From NCBI RefSeq assembly GCF_042684585.1, contig NZ_JBHULS010000006.1:1-64000 (forward strand): a DNA stretch of 64,000 nt. The letters are read 5' to 3'. Within the stretch, counting starts at the first letter, position 1. Every line of letters starts with the position of its first letter. Below, piece by piece: positions 54,859-61,795 of the stretch. The translations under genes and the position numbers were made by a program. This stretch comes from Algorimicrobium sediminis (lineage in GTDB: Bacteria; Bacteroidota; Bacteroidia; Flavobacteriales; Flavobacteriaceae). The notes beneath the pieces were generated by a model that saw nothing but the letters and a program-made list of their open reading frames with translations, ran no database searches and was not told where the DNA came from.

Positions 54859-54866
54859 TATTTTTG
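54859..54866 (+). promoter_or_regulatory. -7 promoter element of rpsU
   Basis: TATTTTTG fits TANNTTTG and leads to a leader of about 30 nt containing the Shine-Dalgarno sequence. Confidence 0.65.
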
Positions 54867-54887
54867 CGCCCTGAAATTCTAAAAGAG

Positions 54888-54893
54888 AGGAGG
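54888..54893 (+). promoter_or_regulatory. Strong Shine-Dalgarno sequence of rpsU
   Basis: AGGAGG within GAGAGGAGG lies 9 nt before the rpsU ATG. It is exceptional here, because other starts in the window lack such a motif. Flavobacterial ribosomes are known to hide the anti-Shine-Dalgarno sequence with bS21, the product of this gene, so this site can act as a feedback switch. Confidence 0.8.
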
Positions 54894-54902
54894 TTAAGAA
54901 CT

Positions 54903-55097
54903 ATGTTAATTATACCAATTAAGGAAGGCGAAAATATAGATAGAGCGTTAAAGCGCTACAAGCGAAAGTTTGATAGAACTGGTACCAAACGTGCACTAAA
55001 TAGCCGAAAGCAATTTGTAAAGCCTTCTGTACAAAAAAGAGCTCAAATTCAAAAAGCACAGTACATACAGCGTTTAAGAGATCAGGAGCAGTTTTAA
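54903..55097 (+). CDS. rpsU: 30S ribosomal protein bS21
   Basis: 64 aa from the ATG at 54903. An upstream in-frame ATG at 54852 precedes the promoter -7 element and is rejected. The sequence LIIPIKEGENIDRALKRYKRKF and the basic remainder are typical bS21. In Flavobacteriia bS21 covers the 3' tail of 16S rRNA and so prevents Shine-Dalgarno pairing. The rpsU message itself has a strong Shine-Dalgarno sequence, consistent with autoregulation. Confidence 0.96.
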   Translation: MLIIPIKEGENIDRALKRYKRKFDRTGTKRALNSRKQFVKPSVQKRAQIQKAQYIQRLRDQEQF

Positions 55098-55178
55098 GTT
55101 ATCTATTAGCTTAAACCGTTTTTAAAGCCCCGTTTTGTAATTCAAAAAATAGGGTTTTTCAAATTCAAATTATATAAG

Positions 55179-55204
55179 TCCCGCAATTTGCGGGATTTTT
55201 TTTT
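55179..55204 (+). terminator. Intrinsic terminator after rpsU
   Basis: TCCCGCAA and TTGCGGGA form an 8-bp GC-rich stem with almost no loop, followed by a run of nine T. Confidence 0.9.
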
Positions 55205-55287
55205 GCAGGATAGGCAATTGCCAATAAACTTTTGTAGTTTTACTTGAAGGACCAAATCGTTATGTAGCTTCAACAAATTTAAACTTT

Positions 55288-56190
55288 ATGGCATTTAAGG
55301 CGTTTCTAGATTATATGCTTCTGGAAAAAAAATATTCAGAACACACCGTAAAAGCTTATGAAACGGATTTAAAAGCGTTTCAAACTTTTCTTGTTAGCAC
55401 CTACAATACCAGCAATATGCCCGAGGTGCATTACGGCATAATAAGAAGCTGGATTGTTAGTTTGGTTCAGAATAAAATAAGCAACAGGAGTATTAATCGA
55501 AAAATTTCAGCGCTTACAGCTTATTATAAATTTTTACTTAAAACAGGCGATGTACAAACAAACCCACTGGCTAAACATAAAAGTTTAAAAGTTGAAAAGA
55601 AGGTCCAAATACCATTTTCGGAGTCAGAGGTGTCCGTAGTCTTGGATGCCTTAAATGAGGATACTAGTTTTGAAGGATTGCGCAACAAACTTATTGTAGA
55701 GCTATTTTACGCAACCGGTATTAGGCGAATAGAACTAATATCAATTAAATTAGAACATATTGATATTTCCAACAAAACCTTAAAGGTTTTAGGAAAACGC
55801 AACAAAGAACGCATTATACCTCTTATAAATCCGGTGTTATCCAGTTTAGACGCCTATTTAAAAGCCCGAAATAACTTGGAAAATAAACAGGATGCCGCTT
55901 ATTTGTTTCTTACCCAAAAAGGCGTTAAAATTTATGAAACACTTGTTTACCGAATAATAAATGATTATTTTAGTTTGGCATCAACTAAAGTAAAAAAAAG
56001 CCCACATATTTTAAGACATTCGTTTGCCACGCATTTATTAAACCAAGGAGCCGATTTAAATACCGTAAAAGAACTTTTAGGACATGCTAGTTTAGCTGCT
56101 ACACAGGTGTATACCCATAATAGCATATTAGAACTGAAACAAACATATTTAAAAGCACATCCGCGAGGTAACAAAACAACCGAATCCTAA
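55288..56190 (+). CDS. xerC: Tyrosine recombinase XerC
   Basis: 300 aa. The N-terminal SAM-like core-binding domain (MLLEKKYSEHTVKAYETDL) is followed by the catalytic domain with Arg in ATGIRRIEL (about 145-153), HILRHSFATHLL, LGHASLAATQVYTH and the nucleophilic Tyr in that last block. Length and position beside rpsU and hpf are typical of the chromosomal XerC that resolves chromosome dimers at dif. It lacks the extra helix of integron integrases, so it is not a candidate IntI for the cassette array. Confidence 0.92.
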   Translation: MAFKAFLDYMLLEKKYSEHTVKAYETDLKAFQTFLVSTYNTSNMPEVHYGIIRSWIVSLVQNKISNRSINRKISALTAYYKFLLKTGDVQTNPLAKHKSLKVEKKVQIPFSESEVSVVLDALNEDTSFEGLRNKLIVELFYATGIRRIELISIKLEHIDISNKTLKVLGKRNKERIIPLINPVLSSLDAYLKARNNLENKQDAAYLFLTQKGVKIYETLVYRIINDYFSLASTKVKKSPHILRHSFATHLLNQGADLNTVKELLGHASLAATQVYTHNSILELKQTYLKAHPRGNKTTES

Positions 56191-56219
56191 ATCATTGTTC
56201 AATTAAAAAATAGAACCGT

Positions 56220-56522
56220 ATGAAAGTAAACACCCAATCCGTAAATTTTACAGCAGATCAAAAGCTGTTAGATTTTATTCAAAAACGCATGGATAAACTC
56301 GATTTGTATTACGATAAAGTAATCCAATCCGATGTGTATTTAAAAGTTGAAAATACCAGTGATAAAGCAAATAAAATTTTTGAAGCACGTGTAAATGTAC
56401 CCGGAGATAGTTTTGTTGTAAAGAAACAATGCAAAACCTTTGAAGAAGGCGTAGATACGGCAGTAGCTAGTTTGGAACGTAAATTGAAAAAGCGAAAAGA
56501 AAAATTACGACCACATTTGTAA
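56220..56522 (+). CDS. hpf: Ribosome hibernation promoting factor, short HPF/RaiA type
   Basis: 100 aa. It starts MKVNTQSVNFTADQKLLDFI, has the double-stranded-RNA-binding-like fold with IFEARVNVPGDSFVVKKQCKTFEEGVDTAVASLERKL, and ends in a basic tail. It is the short form, without the C-terminal dimerisation domain of long HPF. It binds 30S subunits in stationary phase. It is 30 bp downstream of xerC and probably co-transcribed. Confidence 0.93.
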   Translation: MKVNTQSVNFTADQKLLDFIQKRMDKLDLYYDKVIQSDVYLKVENTSDKANKIFEARVNVPGDSFVVKKQCKTFEEGVDTAVASLERKLKKRKEKLRPHL

Positions 56523-56540
56523 AAAAAAGATAAAAAATGT

Positions 56541-56570
56541 TTTGATTATTTAAATAAATATATACATTTG
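56541..56570 (+). promoter_or_regulatory. Promoter of the tRNA-tuf gene cluster
   Basis: TTTG (56541-56544), an 18-nt spacer and TACATTTG (56563-56570) make a consensus Bacteroidota promoter directly ahead of the tRNA genes. Confidence 0.85.
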
Positions 56571-56571
56571 C

Positions 56572-56599
56572 AGTCCGTTAGAAATAGCGGACTTTTTTT
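56572..56599 (+). terminator. Terminator-like hairpin at the start of the tRNA-tuf transcript
   Basis: AGTCCGTTA (56572-56580) and TAGCGGACT (56585-56593) pair with a GAAA tetraloop, followed by seven T. It begins 2 nt after the -7 element, so it would occupy the very 5' end of the RNA. Confidence 0.7.
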
Positions 56600-56622
56600 A
56601 GGTCCTAAAAGCCTAATTAAAA

Positions 56623-56696
56623 GCCGATGTAGCTCAGCTGGCTAGAGCAGCTGATTTGTAATCAGCAGGTCGTGGGTTCGAGTCCCTCCATCGGCT
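56623..56696 (+). tRNA. tRNA-Thr (anticodon TGT)
   Basis: 74 nt. The acceptor stem GCCGATG/CATCGGC, anticodon loop TTTGTAA and T arm GTGGGTTCGAGTCCC are all present. The 3' CCA is not encoded. Confidence 0.96.
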
Positions 56697-56734
56697 CAAA
56701 AAAAAGTTTTTTGAAATAGTGAATTAAAGCATTA

Positions 56735-56816
<82 letters not shown>

Positions 56817-57021
56817 CAAAGCTTTTAAATAAGCTGCCATCAAAAGTTTACTTTTGTAGTGTAGCGTTTAATAAGTTGCAGTAAGAATATATTCTTACAG
56901 AAATACTGGTAAAAAGCAGTATTAAAAAACATGTAAAAATTCGCTTATTTAGGATTGTAGTAGCAATCTTAAATTTGAAATAATGAACACCTTTTAAATT
57001 TAGAAATAAATTTAAAGAAAC

Positions 57022-57094
57022 GCGAGAGTAGCTCAGTTGGTAGAGCGTCAGCCTTCCAAGCTGAATGTCGCCGGTTCGAACCCGGTCTCTCGCT
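57022..57094 (+). tRNA. tRNA-Gly (anticodon TCC)
   Basis: 73 nt. Acceptor stem GCGAGAG/CTCTCGC, anticodon loop CTTCCAA, T arm CCGGTTCGAACCCGG. The 205 bp between it and tRNA-Tyr holds no gene I can see. Confidence 0.96.
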
Positions 57095-57176
57095 CTAAAT
57101 TTCCTGAATAGTTAGGAAACTCTTCTTTTTAGTGTTGTTTTAAATGGGCAAATAAAAAGTAGGGAATGAACGTTAC

Positions 57177-57248
57177 GCCGGTGTAGCTCAGTGGTAGAGC
57201 GTTTCCTTGGTAAGGAAGAGGCCACGGGTTCAATTCCCGTCATTGGCT
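57177..57248 (+). tRNA. tRNA-Thr (anticodon GGT)
   Basis: 72 nt. Acceptor stem GCCGGTG/CATTGGC with two G-U pairs, anticodon loop TTGGTAA, T arm ACGGGTTCAATTCCCGT. It lies 58 nt before tuf. Confidence 0.95.
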
Positions 57249-57306
57249 CAATTTTTTTAAAAGAATAATTAAGTACTAATATAAATTAAGATTAAATAAA
57301 TTAAAC

Positions 57307-58494
57307 ATGGCAAAGGCAACTTTCGATCGTTCAAAACCACACCTAAATATAGGTACTATTGGACACGTAGATCACGGTAAAACAACTTTAACTGCTGCTA
57401 TTACTAAAGTATTAGCTGATGCAGGTTTTTCAGAAGCAAGATCATTCGATCAAATTGATAACGCTCCAGAAGAGAAAGAAAGAGGTATCACTATTAATAC
57501 TTCACACGTAGAATATGCAACGCAAAACCGTCACTACGCACACGTAGATTGTCCAGGTCACGCGGATTACGTTAAGAACATGGTAACTGGTGCCGCTCAA
57601 ATGGATGGTGCAATTTTAGTGGTTGCGGCTACTGATGGTCCTATGCCACAAACAAGAGAGCACATCCTTTTAGGTCGTCAAGTAGGTATTCCTCGTATTG
57701 TTGTATTCATGAACAAAGTGGATATGGTGGACGATGAAGAGCTTATCGAGTTAGTAGATATGGAAGTTAGAGATTTATTATCATTCTACGAGTATGATGG
57801 TGATAATGGTCCTGTTATTGCTGGTTCTGCATTAGGTGCCTTAAATGGTGAGCAGAAGTGGGTTGATACAGTTTTAGAATTAATGGAAGCTGTAGATAAC
57901 TGGATTGAGGAGCCACAGCGTGAGGTTGATAAAGATTTCTTAATGCCAATTGAAGATGTATTCTCTATTACTGGTCGTGGTACTGTTGCTACTGGTCGTA
58001 TTGAAACTGGTATTGCTAAAACAGGTGATCCTGTAGAAATTATTGGTATGGGTGCTGAAAAGTTAACTTCTACTATTACAGGTATTGAAATGTTCCGTCA
58101 AATTCTTGATAGAGGTGAGGCTGGTGATAATGCTGGTATCTTATTAAGAGGTATTGAGAAAACTCAAATCTCTAGAGGTATGGTAATCTGTAAGCCAGGT
58201 TCTGTAACACCACACGCTAAATTTAAGGCAGAGGTTTATATCCTTAAGAAAGAAGAAGGTGGTCGTCATACACCATTCCATAACAACTACCGTCCACAGT
58301 TTTACGTACGTACAACGGATGTAACAGGTAATATTTCGTTACCAGAAGGTGTTGAAATGGTTATGCCTGGTGATAACTTGACAATTCACGTTGATTTAAT
58401 TCAGCCAATTGCCATGAACGTTGGTCTTCGTTTCGCTATCCGTGAAGGTGGTAGAACTGTAGGTGCAGGTCAGGTAACTGAAATTTTAGATTAA
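57307..58494 (+). CDS. tuf: Elongation factor Tu
   Basis: 395 aa, full length. It delivers aminoacyl-tRNA to the ribosome. The GTPase motifs GHVDHGKTT (18-26), the switch-I effector region RGITINTSHVEY, DCPGHADYVKNM and NKVDMVDD are intact, and domains II and III are complete to VGAGQVTEILD. Codons are visibly biased compared with neighbours (for example GGT for Gly), as expected for a very highly expressed gene. It sits between tRNA-Thr and tRNA-Trp in the classic Bacteroidota order. Confidence 0.98.
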   Translation: MAKATFDRSKPHLNIGTIGHVDHGKTTLTAAITKVLADAGFSEARSFDQIDNAPEEKERGITINTSHVEYATQNRHYAHVDCPGHADYVKNMVTGAAQMDGAILVVAATDGPMPQTREHILLGRQVGIPRIVVFMNKVDMVDDEELIELVDMEVRDLLSFYEYDGDNGPVIAGSALGALNGEQKWVDTVLELMEAVDNWIEEPQREVDKDFLMPIEDVFSITGRGTVATGRIETGIAKTGDPVEIIGMGAEKLTSTITGIEMFRQILDRGEAGDNAGILLRGIEKTQISRGMVICKPGSVTPHAKFKAEVYILKKEEGGRHTPFHNNYRPQFYVRTTDVTGNISLPEGVEMVMPGDNLTIHVDLIQPIAMNVGLRFAIREGGRTVGAGQVTEILD

Positions 58495-58522
58495 TAATTA
58501 TCTAATACACTAATATAAAGTT

Positions 58523-58562
58523 AAGGTATTCCTCCCTTTTTTGTGGGACCACGGAATACCTT
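58523..58562 (+). other. Stem-loop between tuf and tRNA-Trp
   Basis: AAGGTATTCC (58523-58532) and GGAATACCTT (58553-58562) pair perfectly, with an inner TCCC/GGGA extension. No T run follows, so it is more likely an RNA-processing or stability element than a terminator. Confidence 0.6.
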
Positions 58563-58573
58563 GACTTGTATTT

Positions 58574-58646
58574 ACGGGTTTAGCTCAGTTGGTAGAGCAC
58601 TGGTCTCCAAAACCAGGTGTCGTGAGTTCGAGTCTCGCAACCCGTG
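58574..58646 (+). tRNA. tRNA-Trp (anticodon CCA)
   Basis: 73 nt. Acceptor stem ACGGGTT/AACCCGT, anticodon loop CTCCAAA, T arm GTGAGTTCGAGTCTCGC. The gene precedes secE by 59 bp, the usual arrangement in this phylum. Confidence 0.96.
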
Positions 58647-58705
58647 CAATTTATGAAGCAAAGAGTTTATGTTTTCTTTGCTGTGCATTAAAACAATTAA
58701 AAACA

Positions 58706-58903
58706 ATGGCTGGAATAGTAAACTATATAAAAGAATCATTTGGAGAGCTAAAAAACAATGTTACTTGGCCAACTTGGGCAGAAGGACAAAAGTTAACTGT
58801 GGTAGTAGCAGTGTTCTCTATTATTTTCTCACTAGCTATTTGGGGTGTCGATACGGTTTTTAGCAAAGCCATAAGTACTTACTTTCATTGGATTAACGGT
58901 TAA
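58706..58903 (+). CDS. secE: Preprotein translocase subunit SecE
   Basis: 65 aa from the ATG at 58706. A longer frame back to 58589 runs through tRNA-Trp and is rejected. A short cytoplasmic amphipathic part (VNYIKESFGELKNNVTWPTW) is followed by a single membrane helix (LTVVVAVFSIIFSLAIWGVDTVF), the minimal SecE form. It stabilises the SecY channel. It is 11 bp before nusG. Confidence 0.95.
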   Translation: MAGIVNYIKESFGELKNNVTWPTWAEGQKLTVVVAVFSIIFSLAIWGVDTVFSKAISTYFHWING

Positions 58904-58914
58904 AAATAGTTTTT

Positions 58915-59469
58915 ATGTCTGAAGATAATGGAAAAAAGTGGTACGTCGTTCGAGCAGTAAGTGGTCAGGAAAATAAGATAAAAGCCTATATAGAAACCGA
59001 AATTGCCCGTTTGGGTTACGAAGATTTCGTAGAGCAAGTGCTCGTTCCAACCGAAAAAGTTGTGCAAATTCGCAACGGCAAGAAAACAAACAAAGAAAAG
59101 GTTTACTTCCCAGGCTACATCATGATTAAAGCGAACCTTACTGGCGAGATCCCTCACATAATTAAGTCGGTTACAAACGTAATTGGCTTTTTAGGTGAAA
59201 CCAAAGGAGGCGATCCGGTGCCGTTAAGACAATCTGAAGTAAATAGAATGTTAGGTAAAGTAGATGAATTGTCTATTCATGCCGATACTAATGTGGCCAT
59301 CCCTTACACAGTTGGAGAAACTGTTAAGGTTATTGATGGACCGTTTAATGGTTTCGATGGTACCATCGAAAAAATTAATGAAGAAAAGCGTAAACTTGAA
59401 GTAATGGTTAAAATTTTCGGAAGAAAAACCCCATTGGAGTTAAGTTATATGCAAGTAGAAAAAGTATAA
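58915..59469 (+). CDS. nusG: Transcription termination/antitermination factor NusG
   Basis: 184 aa. The NGN domain starts KKWYVVRAVSGQENKIKAYI, and the C-terminal KOW domain is VGETVKVIDGPFNGFDGTIEKI. It binds RNA polymerase to raise processivity and couples it to ribosomes or Rho. Standard secE-nusG-rplK order. Confidence 0.97.
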   Translation: MSEDNGKKWYVVRAVSGQENKIKAYIETEIARLGYEDFVEQVLVPTEKVVQIRNGKKTNKEKVYFPGYIMIKANLTGEIPHIIKSVTNVIGFLGETKGGDPVPLRQSEVNRMLGKVDELSIHADTNVAIPYTVGETVKVIDGPFNGFDGTIEKINEEKRKLEVMVKIFGRKTPLELSYMQVEKV

Positions 59470-59541
59470 TAGTTGTTACGATTATAACCTGTAATCTTAA
59501 GCTTCTAAAATTGAGGTTACAACCAAACTAAATTATTAAAA

Positions 59542-59982
59542 ATGGCAAAAGAGTTAAGTAAAGTAGTTAAACTACAAGTTAGGGGAGGTGCAGCGAATCC
59601 ATCGCCACCGGTTGGACCCGCTTTAGGTGCCGCTGGAGTTAATATCATGGAGTTCTGTAAGCAGTTTAATGCAAGAACCCAAGATAAACCTGGTAAAGTT
59701 TTACCAGTGGTTATTTCGGTATACAAAGACAAATCATTCGACTTTGTTATCAAAACACCACCTGCAGCTGTACAATTATTAGAAGCGGCCAAAGTTAAAA
59801 AAGGTTCAGGTGAACCACACATTAAAAAAGTAGCAAAAGTTTCTTGGGATGATATCAGAGCTATAGCAGAAGACAAAATGCAAGATTTAAATGCATTTAC
59901 AATTGAATCTGCTATGACTATGATTGCTGGTACTGCAAGATCAATGGGAATCTCTATTAAAGGTGGTACAGCCCCTAATTAA
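59542..59982 (+). CDS. rplK: 50S ribosomal protein uL11
   Basis: 146 aa. KVVKLQVRGGAANPSPPVGPALG and the C-terminal RNA-binding domain (ESAMTMIAGTARSMGI) identify uL11 of the GTPase-associated centre. 17 bp before rplA. Confidence 0.98.
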   Translation: MAKELSKVVKLQVRGGAANPSPPVGPALGAAGVNIMEFCKQFNARTQDKPGKVLPVVISVYKDKSFDFVIKTPPAAVQLLEAAKVKKGSGEPHIKKVAKVSWDDIRAIAEDKMQDLNAFTIESAMTMIAGTARSMGISIKGGTAPN

Positions 59983-59999
59983 TCTAAAAAAATTGTAAA

Positions 60000-60689
60000 A
60001 TGGCAAGATTAACAAAGAAACAAAAAGAAGCTGCAGCTAAAATTGAAAAAGGTAGACTTTACTCTATTGATGAGGCTTCAGCATTAGTAAAAGAAATTAC
60101 AAGCACAAATTTTGATGCATCTGTAGATATAGCTGTTCGTTTAGGAGTAGATCCTAGAAAAGCTAATCAAATGGTACGTGGCGTAGTAACATTACCTCAC
60201 GGTACTGGTAAAGATGTGAAAGTTTTGGCTTTAGTAACACCAGACAAAGAAGCAGAAGCTAAAGAAGCCGGTGCCGATTTTGTAGGTTTAGATGAGTATT
60301 TGGATAAAATTAAAGGTGGCTGGACCGATGTGGATGTTATTGTAACCATGCCAAGTGTAATGGGTAAATTAGGTCCATTAGGTCGTATTTTAGGCCCACG
60401 TGGTTTAATGCCTAATCCAAAAACAGGTACGGTAACTATGGATATTGGCAAAGCTGTTAGCGATGTTAAAGCTGGTAAAATTGACTTTAAGGTTGATAAA
60501 ACAGGTATTGTTCACGCCGCTATTGGTAAAGTATCTTTTAGCCCAGACAAAATTGCAGGTAATGCAAACGAATTATTACAAACAATAATAAAACTTAAGC
60601 CAACTGCCGCTAAAGGCGTTTATGTGAAGAGCATTTTTATGTCTAGTACCATGAGTCCGAGTATAGCTGTAGATACTAAAATAGGTTAA
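60000..60689 (+). CDS. rplA: 50S ribosomal protein uL1
   Basis: 229 aa. The uL1 signatures are complete (VDIAVRLGVDPRKANQMVRG and GRILGPRGLMPNPKTGTV). It binds 23S rRNA at the L1 stalk and in other bacteria represses its own operon by binding the mRNA leader. I see no obvious copy of that structure upstream of rplK. Confidence 0.98.
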   Translation: MARLTKKQKEAAAKIEKGRLYSIDEASALVKEITSTNFDASVDIAVRLGVDPRKANQMVRGVVTLPHGTGKDVKVLALVTPDKEAEAKEAGADFVGLDEYLDKIKGGWTDVDVIVTMPSVMGKLGPLGRILGPRGLMPNPKTGTVTMDIGKAVSDVKAGKIDFKVDKTGIVHAAIGKVSFSPDKIAGNANELLQTIIKLKPTAAKGVYVKSIFMSSTMSPSIAVDTKIG

Positions 60690-60708
60690 GTAGTTAAAAA
60701 CTTTTATT

Positions 60709-61230
60709 ATGACAAGAGAAGAAAAATCACATGTAATCAAAGAATTAACTGCCCAATTAGCCGATAACTCAAATATCTATTTAGCTGATATTTCCGGTTT
60801 AAATGCAGGAGCAACATCCGATTTGCGTCGGGCGTGTTTCAAAGCAAATGTGCAGTTAGCAGTGGTTAAAAATACCTTACTTCAAAAAGCAATGGAGGCG
60901 TCGGATAAGGATTTCGGCGATTTGCCTTCTACGTTAAAAGGCAATACATCTATTATGTATTCTGAAGTGGGTAATGCACCAGCCAAAGTTATTCAAAACT
61001 TCCGTAAAAAATCTCAAATGCCTATCCTTAAAGGCGCATTTATTGAAGAGGCTATTTACGTAGGCGATGAAAACCTAGATGCTTTAGTTAATATCAAATC
61101 TAAAGAAGAGGTTATTGGCGATATTATTGGCTTATTACAGTCGCCAGCTAAAAATGTTGTATCTGCACTTAAATCAAGTGGCGGTAAACTGGCTGGTATA
61201 TTAAAAACACTATCCGAAAAAGAAGGGTAG
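60709..61230 (+). CDS. rplJ: 50S ribosomal protein uL10
   Basis: 173 aa. The N-terminal EEKSHVIKELTAQLADNSNIYLADISGL is characteristic. The C-terminal helix carries bL12 dimers on the ribosomal stalk. 19 bp after rplA and 68 bp before rplL. Confidence 0.97.
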   Translation: MTREEKSHVIKELTAQLADNSNIYLADISGLNAGATSDLRRACFKANVQLAVVKNTLLQKAMEASDKDFGDLPSTLKGNTSIMYSEVGNAPAKVIQNFRKKSQMPILKGAFIEEAIYVGDENLDALVNIKSKEEVIGDIIGLLQSPAKNVVSALKSSGGKLAGILKTLSEKEG

Positions 61231-61298
61231 TAGTTACAAAAACGTACGCACTTAATTACAATTATATTATTATTAAAAACTATTAAAACGATAGAAAA

Positions 61299-61673
61299 AT
61301 GGCAGATTTAAAAGATTTCGCAGAACAATTAGTTAACTTAACAGTAAAAGAAGTTAATGAGTTAGCTACTATATTAAAAGAAGAATACGGTATAGAGCCT
61401 GCTGCTGCAGCTGTTGCTATGGCTGGTCCTGTTGCTGGTGGTGGCGAAGCCGCTGAAGAGCAAACAGAGTTTAACGTAATGTTAAAGTCGGCTGGTAGTT
61501 CAAAATTAGCAGTTGTAAAATTAGTTAAAGAATTAACTGGTTTAGGATTAAAAGAAGCTAAAGGATTAGTTGATGATGCACCAAGTTTAATTAAAGAAGG
61601 TGTTTCTAAAGACGAAGCAGAAGCTTTGAAAACTCAATTAGAGGAAGCAGGAGCAGAGGTTGAGCTTAAGTAA
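61299..61673 (+). CDS. rplL: 50S ribosomal protein bL12 (L7/L12)
   Basis: 124 aa. An N-terminal dimerisation helix pair, an Ala/Gly-rich hinge (PAAAAVAMAGPVAGGGEA) and the C-terminal factor-binding domain (KLAVVKLVKELTGLGLKEAK) are all present. A hairpin follows in the gap before rpoB. Confidence 0.98.
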   Translation: MADLKDFAEQLVNLTVKEVNELATILKEEYGIEPAAAAVAMAGPVAGGGEAAEEQTEFNVMLKSAGSSKLAVVKLVKELTGLGLKEAKGLVDDAPSLIKEGVSKDEAEALKTQLEEAGAEVELK

Positions 61674-61701
61674 TTTAAGCCTCCAAAAACATTACGGTTT
61701 A

Positions 61702-61732
61702 GGTCTAAAGTGAACACTTTTAGGCCTAGACC
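61702..61732 (+). promoter_or_regulatory. rplL-rpoB intergenic hairpin, possible attenuator
   Basis: GGTCTA (61702) pairs with TAGACC (61727) and the inner AAGTG with CACTT, followed by ATTTTG. A partial terminator here would lower rpoB relative to the ribosomal genes, as in other bacteria. Confidence 0.5.
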
Positions 61733-61795
61733 ATTTTGCGTATATAATCGTTACATACGCTATTTTATTATTTTTAATCAAAATTCCGCCCATTG

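Noticed and set aside
55288..56190. XerC as the integrase of the cassette array
   Set aside because: It has the size and context of the conserved chromosomal XerC, is 46 kb away and lacks the additional segment of integron integrases.
58589..58705. N-terminal extension of secE
   Set aside because: It would be translated from within tRNA-Trp. SecE homologues start at the ATG at 58706.
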